64,000 nt of DNA from Hermodice carunculata (Eukaryota; Annelida; Polychaeta; Eunicida; Amphinomidae): NCBI GenBank assembly GCA_964020975.1, contig OZ026628.1:53978971-54042970 (forward strand), in the 5' to 3' direction. Position 1 is the first letter of the stretch; each line of letters begins with the position of its first letter. Positions 33,249-43,948 of the stretch are shown piece after piece. The position numbers and the translations under genes were made by a program. Under the pieces are notes generated by a model that was given only the letters and a program-made list of their open reading frames with translations, ran no database searches and was not told where the DNA came from.

Positions 33249-33369
33249 TACAATGGCTCTCCACTTGGGTCACCTTCCAAGGACCAGTCAGCACTTGATG
33301 GACCTTTTCTTATGCTCTTCATACAGCTCCATCTTACACACCTCTAAATAGAGACCATTTTTTAATGTA

Positions 33370-33593
33370 CAGTAAATTGCTTTAATTTCACTGTATTCTT
33401 ATTTTCGCTAATTTCCCTGATGGCACAAAATCGTGATTCATGAAAATAAAAAGATAGATATATAGTATTTTTAACATTGTTTCAATTGGAATTATGTCCA
33501 AAACAGTGAAATTAAAACTACAGAGAAATGTCAAAAATACAAAAACTGAAAATTTTTACAGGCAAAAATAAAGCAATTTGCAGTACTGTTAGG
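33370..33593 (+). mobile_element. Family E MITE (first of an inverted pair)
   Basis: TA, CAGTAAATTGCTTTAATTTC at the left; AATAAAGCAATTTGCAG, TA at the right. Faces the next copy with about 16 bp between them. Confidence 0.9.
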
Positions 33594-33609
33594 GCTAGTC
33601 TCTAAAGCA

Positions 33610-33829
33610 CTGGAAATTGCTTTATTTTCACGTCTTTAAATTTTCACTTTTTTTGTACAAATTTTGACATTTGACTGTAGTTTTAATTCACTGTTTTGAA
33701 CATGATTCTTATTCAAAAGAATGTTAGAATACTATTTTGCTGTGTTTTAATTATTTATATTTTCAGGGTTTTGTTCTATCAGCGAAATAAGCGAAAATGA
33801 GAGTACAGTGAAATTAAAGCAATTTACAG
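33610..33829 (-). mobile_element. Family E MITE (second of an inverted pair)
   Basis: Starts CTGGAAATTGCTTTATTTTC and ends TTAAAGCAATTTACAG before TA. Internal blocks (TTTAATTCACTGTTTTGAAC, AGCGAAATAAGCGAAAATG) are inverted relative to the copy just before it. Confidence 0.9.
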
Positions 33830-34230
33830 TACTATAGGTAGACAAAACAGTAAGGAGATGTGAATCTGGTGAAACTAGTCCCCGCCAGCCAGATGGAGAC
33901 ATCTCCCAAGATGACCAATCAAGCATCCACTGTGGTCAGCTGGAGCCACAGCTAACATATCCCATCATGCTGGGAGATCTCCACAACTGTCCTGCCACAC
34001 CAATTAGCTTAAAAATCAAAGCGCCATGAAAGCTGGTTGTCGTGACAACAGGGGACCCCAGATGATACAAGTGGACTCCCCATAACAGGGTAAGTGAAGG
34101 GCAAATATAGGGAGGCAATTAGCTTGCTATTTGAGGGTCTGGTCAGGGAAGGCCCCCTGCGCCTGCAAGGGAAATCAAAGTCACCTGTACCTCTCTGCTG
34201 CTTCCTACTTGTCCACCTTGACTTCACGCA

Positions 34231-34420
34231 ACTCTTTCACTGACAATTTTGACAAAAAGTCTGATATACCTGCTCTGAATTGACACAGCAATACTGGATT
34301 CATACTCCTCGTAAACTGAGCTTTCATTCAAATACCAGCATGCCTATAGTTGCAGAGCATAAGAAGCATCCAGGTCAACAACTTTCCTATCTACTGTGCC
34401 AAACGCACGGAGAAGAAAGT
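34231..34420 (-). mobile_element. P1 element, right end lost
   Basis: GCAA then CTCTTTCACTGACAATTTTG; TTTCATTCAAATACCAGCAT and GGTCAACAACTTTCCTATC follow. The complementary hairpin arm is decayed and no right TTAA is present. Confidence 0.65.
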
Positions 34421-34859
34421 ACACAAGAAGTGTTTTTAACATATGCAGTGGTCCCCATCGTACAAAGCCGCCCAAGTTCACAAGAAACATGTTCTTGTAA
34501 GTTGGGCCAATTCCTGCTTTATTCAAATTTTGAGCAGAATGTGTCCATTCTTTGCCTGCAAAGCAGACCAAATTCTGTGTTAGTACACTTGCCAGCAAGA
34601 TGAGACGAAATACGCAGCTTGGGTCTGTTTTGGAGGCAAGCCCATTTTCCCTGGTAAATACCAGACCTGCTACACGGCCAATTGGTCTCTGTGTAGGGTG
34701 GTCTCTTGTCAGAGGGAGGGGGGCCTTGTAATAAGGCTACCACAGTGTTATAGTCAACAGGAACCATAACAGGAGCTGCATTCAGTAGTCCTCTGTTGAG
34801 ACACCCCTCCATTATCAGATCACCTGCCTCTTGACATTGCATTCTGCAGATTTGCATCT

Positions 34860-34945
34860 TTTCCAGTCAGAGACCACCTGCTTTATGTGACCACTTTATG
34901 ACCTGACCCAGGGGTGGTCTCTCAAAAGAGGGACTGCTATATTTA
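34860..34945. mobile_element. Family B fragment followed by P2 fragment
   Basis: CAGTCAGAGACCACCTGC, GGGGTGGTCTCTCAAAAG and GAGGGACTGCTATA are family B. A P2 scrap (AAGGAGCTTTTTTGTTCAAA) follows to about 35000. Confidence 0.6.
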
Positions 34946-35171
34946 ATTTCATCTTAAAAGGAGCTTTTTTGTTCAAATACCAGCCTGCCTCATTTCCAGG
35001 TCTGGATACAATGGACTCTCCCCTGGATTGGTTTTTGTATCTGCCACAGATGTGATAAATTGCTGCTCCCAATCCAGAAAGAAATTCAATGAACATCTTC
35101 TCAGTGACAGAGCCATCATAATGTCACATCCTATTTTTGTTGCTTCAGGTGTACATTGTCAAACGATTTCA

Positions 35172-35382
35172 CTATAAAGAACTGACATCTATACTGAAGT
35201 GCCGACCTGTTTTTCTTAATTGAATGATGCACGGATGTGCAAGAACACCCGCAGAATGTTCAAAGACATTTTCAATGTACCGCTCAAGACCCCACCTGTT
35301 GCAGGGGTCTTCTTTGCCCAGTTTTTTATTCATAATTCTACTGAAGCCCTCTGGCGCTGAGCAATGCTTGTTCCTGTCACAC
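35172..35382 (-). other. Candidate terminal exon, 69 codons to a TAG stop (minus strand)
   Basis: On the minus strand GTCCTCTTACAATTGATCAG is a plausible acceptor, followed by an open frame that enters one base in and ends at TAG (35172-35174). The translation begins Cys-Asp-Arg-Asn-Lys-His-Cys-Ser-Ala-Pro-Glu-Gly and ends Phe-Ser-Ile-Asp-Val-Ser-Ser-Leu. It has mixed composition, unlike the repeat-born frames nearby, and overlaps no recognised element. The protein family is not recognised. A chance open frame remains quite possible. Confidence 0.25.
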
Positions 35383-37387
35383 CTGATCAATTGTAAGAGG
35401 ACACCAGCTTAAGGGAGCGAAACGCGACCCTGGCAGAGGGAACAGCTGACCACACCCAGCTATTGCACCAATATCAGCTGGCAACTAGGGTCATGTATGT
35501 CTGTTGCGTGACAAAGATACACATCTTGCATACAACCCTTCACCATTCCCCACCCCCTCGATTGAGTTAATGTGTTGAACCCACTTCAGTCAGCATATAT
35601 ATAGTAGAGCTTCTTTTTTAAAAAATTATTTTGGGACATAATCGCACTTGGTTTGCATATGGTATCTCTGCAGACGTAAATTTACTTTTTCTTTTTCACA
35701 AGGTTTTAGTTTTGTTTATATGAAATTTATCCAACTCACATACATGTCCTGCTAAAAATGCACTGAACGCAAGTAAATCTTAAATCTGGACTTGGTTCAA
35801 CATGGCATTTCTTTTCCTGTCACCCACACGCTTGAAAGGTTACTGAAAAGATACACCCTTAAAAAGAAAAAAAAAAAGCGGTCTGCGACAATGAAATGCT
35901 CTCCAATAAATTAATGGTACAAATTTTCAGTCCAACAATGAATAAGAAATACAGACCATGCATGGTCTTTCTATGTACTGTATTCATCCTAGTTGTAGAG
36001 CATGCCCTAATAGAAGCACATCCTTGACTTTTCACTTTATGGACTCCACATACATCATTGATTTTCACATTGAAAAAAAAAAATACTGATCTCTGTTTAA
36101 AAGGCGGGCAAACACTGATTGTATATGGTATCCTCCAAGGCTTAAAATGCCCTGGAAAGCCTGTAATTATTTGAAATTGAGAACATAATTTACAAAAAAT
36201 TCATTGGTGACCAGTAATTTTGTCCACTGGCATGCCGTATGTGCTACTTTTAGAATGAATACAGTGTATTATTTTCCCTGCCCCCAAAATACACCTTGTG
36301 CTAAGACATCACCTGTCCAGGCAGCAGGAATGGGCTCTAAAGACATCCTCTTCTGTAGATGTATACAATCCACATGATCCTGTGAGTCCCACTGATAATA
36401 TATTGTACATGTCCTTGCCATCTGGGAACCGGACTATCAGAATTCAAAATGTCGTCTGCTGACAATAATATATTTTACAGAACAATCTACATGAAAACAC
36501 CAATGAATTTGGTTTTACATTTGGATGAAAGCTTTATAGTGGGACCAAAGACTTCATGAGGTTTGGTTGGCAGTTGAACAACACACAAACACACACAACA
36601 AACGACATGATTATGTCAAAATCCAAAAGTAAAAGTTTTACTTGCATGAGTGGAGGAGCACAGAGAAATGGCTATCCCATATCCTCACATGACGTTCTGC
36701 TCTTCAAAAAAACCAGATTAAGCCAAATGAAGTGAAGGTAAGTTGCACATGCTCAACTGCTAACACATTGTGACTTACGCCAGACCAGACTGCTCTTGTA
36801 TCATTTTTTACGCCCCGTAAACCAAGTCAATCTATCCCACATATATTTGTACTAGCCTCTATTATGTGCCTTAACAATGCTGAAACTCCCAGTCAATCGT
36901 CTATAATATGGTTGAACTTAATGCAAGTTGACTTTCTCAACATCATATTACGCCACGTCAATTCTTTCATTTGATGGGTGTGACATAAAATCGGGATTTT
37001 ACGTCAGTTTTAAACCCATGGAGTTACAAAAGACGGGGGTCCACTGGTTTACATGCTTGCATTGTCTGCTCCAAATTCCTTCCTCACATCAAAAGAAATG
37101 GCAAGTATTTTTGGAATCATGTGGACAACATTTGTAGATTATATTGTCTGGCAAGAAAGACAATGAGTGAACCACTATATAACCATATGAGCTGTTTATA
37201 ATCCCTAAATAGCTGTTTGTCCATCAGCCCTGAGCCAAGGTGACCTGGGTCCAACATTCAAAAGACCATCCCAGAAAACACTGATGGGGCTCAAATCTGA
37301 CCAACACCACACTACAGAATCCTGTACCTCCATTTTCAGGAAAATTTGGTACACAGCTGTAATTTGACGTACTTTCTGTGCAATATA

Positions 37388-37547
37388 CAGTGGTACCGGC
37401 TGTATGTATGCACCTGTATGCCACATGCAACAGGTGACGTGTAACCACAGGTAAATTAACGAAGAAATTGACTATTTCGGTCAGAAAAAATGTGGCCCCA
37501 CAGAGCAGGTAACCTCCCATAGTGGTGGTCACATACAGCAGGTGCTA
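37388..37547 (+). mobile_element. Family A MITE, right end overlapped by B
   Basis: TA, CAGTGGTACCGGCTGTATG at the left; GTGGTCACATACAGCAGGTG at the right, where the expected TACTACTG is replaced by the TA and CAGTGG of the next element. Confidence 0.85.
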
Positions 37548-37705
37548 CAGTGGTCCCTGTCTTGAAAGATCACTCCAATCCAAGACCACCTGTCTCAAAA
37601 GCCCACCTAATTTACAGGTTACTTCGCTGAGTCCATTTCTTGTTATTAATATCTATGAAAGTCCACCTGTCTCTAAATATCCCAGTTTGGTCATCCCAAG
37701 GTGGT
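37548..37705 (+). mobile_element. Family B MITE abutting A
   Basis: TA, CAGTGGTCCCTGTCTTGAAA at the left with AAGACCACCTGTCTC and AGTCCACCTGTCTC inside. The right end is not clear. Confidence 0.7.
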
Positions 37706-37994
37706 GTATATATCCCTTCATTATGTCACAGTCTTTTCCCCTTTGTATCACAGATAAAATATTCACACATTCCTGTCCAGGTTTTTTTTCAATTATGCAA
37801 AGCCATTCTTTAAAAGCAATGACCAAGATGTATCTACTGTACCAAATGGCTATGAGTATAACAAATAAACAGTCTTCCCTGTTATTTGCATATACATACA
37901 GCCCTATTTCATTGAATAATCAAAATTCCCTTACTTAAGAGTAAAATGAATCCTTAACTGTGATCATCTTGACTCATGAATACTCGCATTAGTA

Positions 37995-38141
37995 CAGTAG
38001 TCCCTCCTTTGAGAGACCACAGTTATCAGGTTTTTCTGTAGTACTTTTCATCTTATTTATACCTCCTTTGAGGGACCACCTGCTTTATGTGTCCACCTTT
38101 TGGGTGGCACTAGGGGCAGTCTTTCAAAGGAGGGACTACTG
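37995..38141 (+). mobile_element. Family B-like TA-flanked MITE, complete (147 bp)
   Basis: CAGTAGTCCCTCCTTTGAGA at the left and CTTTCAAAGGAGGGACTACT plus G at the right, TA on each side. The inner GAGGGACCACC block suggests an internal deletion of a longer parent. The right TA leads directly into a microsatellite. Confidence 0.92.
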
Positions 38142-38189
38142 TATGTGTGTATGTATGTATGTAAGTATGTATGTATGTATGTATGTATG

Positions 38190-38246
<57 letters not shown>
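38142..38246. repeat. GTAT then AT microsatellite
   Basis: Starts at the right end of the MITE with TATGTGTGTATG, then about ten GTAT units and about 24 AT units. Confidence 0.97.
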
Positions 38247-38248
<2 letters not shown>

Positions 38249-38833
38249 GCACACATATAAAAATATACATATATATTTATACTACCCTTTGGCAATAGAC
38301 ACAATAGGGAGCTTTGGTCTGCCTTTGAGGCAAAGTCTGAGATACATTCGAGTTTAATGGGGCCTGTAAAACATAAGCTACTTTGCTCGCAAAGATTCTA
38401 TTGTCTAGAGTCAGACAAGCTGAAAACTTTATATATCCCTCAACCACTTTTTCGGGGTGGGGGTGGGAGGTGGAGAAGGTAGAGTAAAATAAAATAGACA
38501 GCAAACAAGGCAATGTCCTTCACAGTCTGGTTTCCAGACAAAGAGGCCTTCAGAAAAGGGATAAATGTACAGTAATATCTTGCGTCAGACCACCCCCATG
38601 TAAGACCAAGCCTATCATGACTGACTATTATCTGTAAGTCCTATTGTCTCCCTATTCTATTGTTTTGACGCCTGTGGTACATGTACTACCCTCAGGCATC
38701 CTTTTTGATCCGTCTTACCAAACGATCTCCTTAACACTTCTTGACTACAGTAAGACTGAGCTAACTTCTTTTGGTGTTAAGTCCACATTGCGGAAAGCCA
38801 TTGACTGGGTGCGTGAGAAGCTGTTAAGACCCA

Positions 38834-39180
38834 CCAACAATAGGCTAGGTCAAGAACAAAAGGTTCTGGCCCTGCCTAGACAAGGGCACTGCAGTCACTG
38901 GAGGGCTAGGGTTGTCTATTCCCATTACTTTACATTGTAATTTGCAACTTAATAACTTGAAAACAAGTGCACATAGAGACACCAAATTTCGCACACTAAA
39001 TCTAGATGCATAGCCCAATACCTCACAAAAATCATATAACCACAGCTACTAAAGTGACCAGTTTATTTGAGGTTACTTTAACATGCAAACCAATGGGAAT
39101 ACACAGCTTTAGCCCTCCAAATTTTTGTGTATTCGGTTTTGTATTGGGGCGAATACACACTTCAGAGCTAATTCTGACCT
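38834..39180 (+). repeat. Left arm of a 350-bp inverted repeat
   Basis: From near CCAACAATAGGCT to CAGAGCTAATTCTGACC. Matches 40498-40850 in reverse complement over its whole length with moderate divergence (shared ATTTGCAACTTAATAACTTG, AAAATCATATAACCACAGCT, GCACTGCAGTCACTG). Confidence 0.9.
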
Positions 39181-39208
39181 TTCTATTCCCACTCTTGTAA
39201 GATCTTAA

Positions 39209-39449
39209 CTCTTTCAGTGCCAATCACGTCTAAAGTCGATCTACTAATGGCAAACTAGTCTGAATTATCATTAGGATCTCAGATTTGTATTTCTCGCAAA
39301 AAGACCTTTCATTCAAGTACCAGCATGCCTCTGGTTCTAGAGTAAATATCCCAGGTCAACAGCTTTTATCGGTGCCCACTGAGCGCATTGCACCTAATGC
39401 GTGCCGAGAAAAGCTGTTGACTCAGTCCAAAAGTTGGCACTTAAAGAGT
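39209..39449 (-). mobile_element. P1 TTAA hairpin MITE
   Basis: TTAA, CTCTTTCAGTGCCAATCACG at the left; AGTTGGCACTTAAAGAG then TGAA at the right. GTCAACAGCTTTTATCGGTG and GTGCCGAGAAAAGCTGTTGAC (in parts) form the hairpin. It lies just inside the left arm of the inverted repeat. Confidence 0.88.
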
Positions 39450-39695
39450 GAATATTTTGAAATTAGATAAATAATCTGTCTGCATGTAAGTAACCCACTT
39501 CTTTTTGTGGCCCCAATGATAGTGGACTTTTGTTCTCAATTGGGGTCATCCATAGGTACATATATTTTGCATTTAAATTATAATATTATCGCTGTTGGCA
39601 AACAGCTTTGCCACATACTGTATCTATTACTTGTATCTCTATTTTGTGAAATAAATGTTTTTCTGACTGACTGACCTTTAGCATAGTTTCAATTA

Positions 39696-39871
39696 CAGTG
39701 GTCCCCCTCTAATAAGGCCACCCCAAATGCAGCCAAAAAGTAGCCTTACAAGAGGGGTGGCCTATCTTGGGGAGAAAACAATGGAAATACCATACCTTCT
39801 GCATACAAATGCTGGCCTTTCAAGAATGGGCAGCCTCTGGTGAGAGGGGCCTTATAAGAGGGGGATCACTG
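39696..39871 (-). mobile_element. Family C TA-flanked MITE (176 bp)
   Basis: TA, CAGTGGTCCCCCTCTAATAA at the left; CTTATAAGAGGGGGATCACT plus G at the right, then TG. Inverted relative to the copy at 4971. Confidence 0.9.
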
Positions 39872-40497
39872 TGGGTGCACCTGTTTGGGATGGTTCAACG
39901 CCTCTTGAATTTTCTGGAGAGTACAGTAGTCCTGGTTTTGAGACTGACCCAAAACCTCCTTTCATCAAGGACCATCTTTTTAGAAAATTTTGCTACCTTC
40001 TCCTTACGCTTTGTTTATACCTAAAATGAAAGCCACAACTTGGGGGGTGGGGGGTGGGGGGAAGGGTCTTCTACGACATATGTCAGTGCACAGGCTTTCT
40101 CAAATCCAGACTTGGCTAAAAGTTAGTTCAAATTCCACTATGATTTTATGCAGCTGCTGTAAGTGTCTAGGCATAAGAGGACACCAAATTAAACACTTGT
40201 TTCACAAATCTGCGGCAATTTTTCCATATTAAAATAAAAAAAAATAAAAAAAGTATGAATATGAATTTTTTTATTCTATTTGATTTCTTGCACCCATGTA
40301 TTTTCCATCAACAAATGAAAAATAAAATGTAAAAAAGAATCATTTTCTCACTTGTTATTCCCAAGATATCTGATTTCCTTCATACAATTTTAGATGATTG
40401 TTTTTAGTCACAAAATATTTGTCAAACTAAAACAACTCTCCGGTTTATTTGGTTACTTAACAAGGGGTTATGGCTTTTGTAGCACACAGACTGCAAA

Positions 40498-40850
40498 TCA
40501 GAATTAGCTCTGAGGTATGTATTTGCCCCAATACACAACTGAATACACAAACACTTGCAGGGCTAGAGCTGTGTATTCCCATTAGTTTGTTTGTTAAAGC
40601 AACCTTGAATAAACCAGTCACTTTTGTAGCTGTGGTTATATGATTTTTGTGACATATTTAGTTTTGCATTTAAATTTACTGTCTAAAATTTGGTGTTTCT
40701 ATGTGCAGTAGTTTTCAAGTTATTAAGTTGCAAATTAAAATGTAAAGTAATGGGAATACACGACCCTAGCCCTTCAGTGACTGCAGTGCCCTCTTTTATA
40801 CAGTTCTTGAACCTTCTGTTCTTGCCCTTGGTTATTGGGCATGAAGATTT
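40498..40850 (-). repeat. Right arm of a 350-bp inverted repeat
   Basis: Begins CAGAATTAGCTCTGAGG and ends near GGTTATTGGGCATGAAG; the reverse complement of 38834-39180. No short target duplication was found around the pair, so this may be two copies of one family in opposite orientation instead of one element's ends. Confidence 0.9.
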
Positions 40851-41067
40851 TGAACATCAAACAAATGATCATTTATTTTCATCATTGAAGGAGATTTTAT
40901 TTTTATTTTCGTTTTCCCCATCTGCATGAGATTTTCACACTGGAAATCCGTCAAACAAGTATTCAATTAGGTACCATGCACCTACAGTGCATTTGCTGAT
41001 TGTTTTTGAGACCACAGTCCAGTGACACCTACTGAGGTCCTCCTTGCCAGGTCTCGTAACACATGTA

Positions 41068-41243
41068 CAGTAAAACCTCTAACCGAACACCTCCGTATAC
41101 CAAACACCTCTCTACCACTAAACACCATTTCTCGGTCCCAAATATATACTTTTAATGTTATCAAACCTCCCTATACCGAACACCTCATTATACTGAATTT
41201 TTTTTTCTGTCCCAAGAGTATTTGTTATAGGGAGGTTTCACTG
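41068..41243 (-). mobile_element. Family D TA-flanked MITE (176 bp)
   Basis: CAGTAAAACCTCTAACCGAA at the left, ATAGGGAGGTTTCACTG at the right, TA on each side. Inverted orientation relative to 29755. Confidence 0.92.
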
Positions 41244-41245
41244 TA

Positions 41246-41595
41246 CAGCAAAATTTCTCAAGCTGAACACCTCCCTTAGGTGAACACTTCTTGGCCCCAC
41301 TATCAATACTAAGGGGGGGGGGGCAAGGGGTTTCCCATACTGGCGTGCTGGGGCTTTTTATTTACCATACTGGCGTCCTGGAAGCCCTCTTATTTTACGT
41401 ACTTCATACTATCCAAAATTTTGAAAGATTTTTATTTTCTGTACTGCTTACTCTAGAGAAATAATTACATGTACCAGCGTACTGAAACCCCCCCTTACCT
41501 CCTCCTCCCCCCCCCCCCCCCCAATATTGTTTGAACCTAAGCTATAGGCACTTTTTTTTTGTTCGCATGGCATTCAGCTAAGGCAGGTTTCACTA
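41246..41595. mobile_element. Family D-like element interrupted by a family F repeat
   Basis: Starts CAGCAAAATTTCTCAAGCTG directly after the TA of the preceding copy and ends AAGGCAGGTTTCACTA then TA. GAACACCTCCC lies near the left and a TTTGAACCTAAGC block near the right. Between them is the F repeat at about 41313-41525. Confidence 0.55.
41313..41525. repeat. Family F repeat with poly-G and poly-C edges
   Basis: Bounded by G11 (41313) and C16 (41507). Contains TTTCCCATACTGGCG, TTATTTTACGTACTTC and GTACCAGCGTACTGAAA. Related words occur at 46010-46127, also next to a poly-G run. Confidence 0.65.
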
Positions 41596-41863
41596 TACCC
41601 TTATTATTTTCATGAACCACTCGTATCCAATGTGATTGAGTCCCAGCTCAGGCAACGGCGAAACTCCCGGGTAATTTCTCACCACATGCTGTATCAATGT
41701 TGCCCTATCATCACCTGTTTATGTATTCCATTAGTAACACAATCCCCACACTGTGCTGGCAAAACACACAATGGACCTTCATGACAGCCAAGACGGCAAA
41801 GATACGGTTACCATAAATTACAACACATGCACACGCTGCTATCAAAATACGAAACACACTCAC

Positions 41864-41921
41864 CTATGAGCCCTGACACAGTTAGTCCCCTCTGCCTGGT
41901 AATTGTATCAGTGTTGGAATG
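41864..41921 (-). other. Candidate 58-nt internal exon (minus strand)
   Basis: On the minus strand an acceptor CTTGACAGGCCTGCAG with a T-rich stretch upstream precedes 58 nt, then the donor ATAG, GTGAGTGTG. One frame is open throughout (His-Ser-Asn-Thr-Asp-Thr-Ile-Thr...Ser-Gly-Leu-Ile), with one base left over. The other two frames have stops. Not recognised. Lies in repeat-poor sequence. Confidence 0.2.
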
Positions 41922-42054
41922 CTGCAGGCCTGTCAAGTACAAAACAGTATTGAACACATAAACACCAGTGTTTCTTGTACCAGGAATTCAGGAATTTTAA
42001 CTCCTAGTGTATCAAGACCCCCCCCCCCACACACACACACGTATGTCAAGTTAA

Positions 42055-42299
42055 CTCTTTCAGTTCAAGTTTTCGACTGAGTCAACAGCTTACCTTGGTG
42101 TGCCAAGGGCAGCTATTAACCAAGACTATGATATTCTCTGGAACTACAGGCCTGACAGTACTTGAAAGAAAGGTCTTTTTTTACGAAGAATATGAATCCT
42201 GTAGCGTTATCATAAAGAATATAAATCCCAGTATCCTTATCATAATTGAGAGTCCAGCATCCTTATTGTAATTGCGAGTCCCAGCTGGCATTGAAAGAG
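42055..42299 (+). mobile_element. P1 TTAA hairpin MITE, both TTAA present
   Basis: TTAA, CTCTTTCAGTTCAAG at the left; CAGCTGGCATTGAAAGAG, TTAA at the right. GTCAACAGCTTACCTTGG and CCAAGGGCAGCTATTAAC form a short hairpin. The tail is duplicated internally (TATCCTTATCATAATTGAGA and CATCCTTATTGTAATTGCGA). Confidence 0.88.
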
Positions 42300-42316
42300 T
42301 TAATGAAATTTGTATG

Positions 42317-42501
42317 CAGTGCTCCCTGTCTTCAGAGACCTCTCCGATAAGAGACTACCTGCTTTGAGAGACCACCTTTTCCAAGATACTCTACACATTA
42401 CTTTTCATGGAATTGACACCTCCTATGAGAAACCACCTGTCTTGAGAGACCACCATTTAGTCCCGCCAAGGGGGTGGTCTCTCAGGACAACTTTCCCTGT
42501 G
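42317..42501. mobile_element. Family B MITE (185 bp)
   Basis: CAGTGCTCCCTGTCTTCAGA at the left and CTCAGGACAACTTTCCCTGTG at the right (in parts). Holds GAGAGACCACC twice and GGGGGTGGTCTCTC. Lies 14 bp after the preceding TTAA element. Confidence 0.75.
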
Positions 42502-42948
42502 AATTCTACATAGATAAAGGCCCCGTCACTCTTTAAATATCAACACATGTGAAGACTCTACTTTGTCACAGTCCAATCAAGTCATGCTCCTGCCTCTTCA
42601 TGGGCAACTGGGCTCATTTATCGTCAGTCCTGATGTGGTTTGAGACAAAACGCGTATGGCTGGCATATTTTTTTTTATATTAACAATGACAGGTATTTCC
42701 GTTGCAGACTGCTGTGATACATCTATGAAACAAGTAATGCTTATGACTGACCCAGGACTTCGCCCCCATATACATGCACAGACTGGCTATGGAGACTGTT
42801 GAAACATCAACAGGTCCATAAATCCTGTAGGTATGCTAAACCTTAAACTTTCAACATGTTACACACTTATCATAATACTTAATCAGTACAGTGCAGCATT
42901 CACAAGGGTGATGTACTCCACACAGGTTTTTTTTTTTTCATTGCACAG

Positions 42949-43013
42949 ACAGAGAACTCCGCGTACCTTTCCAAGTTGTACTATAAAGACACGCACAAAG
43001 TTGATAGCCACAG
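42949..43013 (+). other. Candidate 65-nt internal exon (plus strand)
   Basis: A strong acceptor (T13, then CATTGCACAG) precedes 65 nt, then CACAG and donor GTGAAG. Two frames are open. The frame entering at base 1 reads Thr-Glu-Asn-Ser-Ala-Tyr-Leu-Ser-Lys-Leu-Tyr-Tyr-Lys-Asp, a coding-like mix. Not recognised. It overlaps no repeat. Confidence 0.28.
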
Positions 43014-43259
43014 GTGAAGCATCCTCACATTAGTACCACTCACAGGTATCTGCCAGTTTTCTAGCCTGGTTATCAGATGGAATATTCCACCAAAAATGGA
43101 TCCTTTTGTTCTTGGTGTCATGTAGAACTTGTTTCCCAGGCAACAGAGCGGATTGCGTGTAAAATGTTCGTGATGCTTCTTGCAGGGTGGACATTACACG
43201 AGCCTGCAGCAGGACAACTGAGCATCTGATTGACCAAAACAATGGTCCACTACTTCACA

Positions 43260-43560
43260 GTAACAATCAGACCCTGAGAGGGCCAGTGTGAACCAACATG
43301 TACACCTGATTAATTAGTCCACTCATGGCACTGTCCACTTTTAAACAAATGCAGCGAGAGTGATCCATTCAACACAAAGGTGCACCCTCTTGCACAAATG
43401 CACCACCAACAGATGAGTTTATGCAAATGAGCGGAGTCCGTTTATTGTGCTTCTCAGGGAACCAAGCAGACGGAAGATGTCCGGCCACCCGCGGTCTGTC
43501 TTTTATGATGCCGGCAGGTGTTCTCCTGTTATGCTAGAGAAAACGCTGGTCGTTATGTAA
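43260..43560. promoter_or_regulatory. Possible enhancer: homeodomain, octamer and E-box motifs
   Basis: Repeat-free, and rich in words bound by developmental factors: GATTAATTAG (homeodomain) near 43309, a perfect octamer ATGCAAAT (43421-43428), CAGATG and CAGGTG E-boxes, TTTATTGTG (SOX-like) and TTTATGATG. The clustering is visible; enhancer function is inference only. Confidence 0.22.
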
Positions 43561-43948
43561 GCTTTCTCATATAAAACACTTACCATGAGAGAATGTGTAT
43601 AAATTGCAGTAAGTCATTGTTAACGGAGGCGCAATGTCCTGGTCTGTCTTTGTTTGGGAAGTTTCTCATTCGTGTGTGGCATTGGATGTTTTGTCTCACA
43701 AAACGGGAGAAAGATGCAACTTTCCCTACAAGTCAAGTCAAGTGGCAGTACAAGACAATGCACTTAACTTTTCTTAAGCTGTTTTCTATTCCATGGTTCC
43801 GTTTTCTTTCTTGAAACATGTCACTTGCTTGCCTTGTAAACACACCAATCTCCATATTTTTCCCCAGAACAGATAAAATGGGCCTTGGTCTGCTTTGGAA
43901 CCAAATACTCGGCCAGACGCTGGACAAAAATTCCATCCCGACTCTTAC

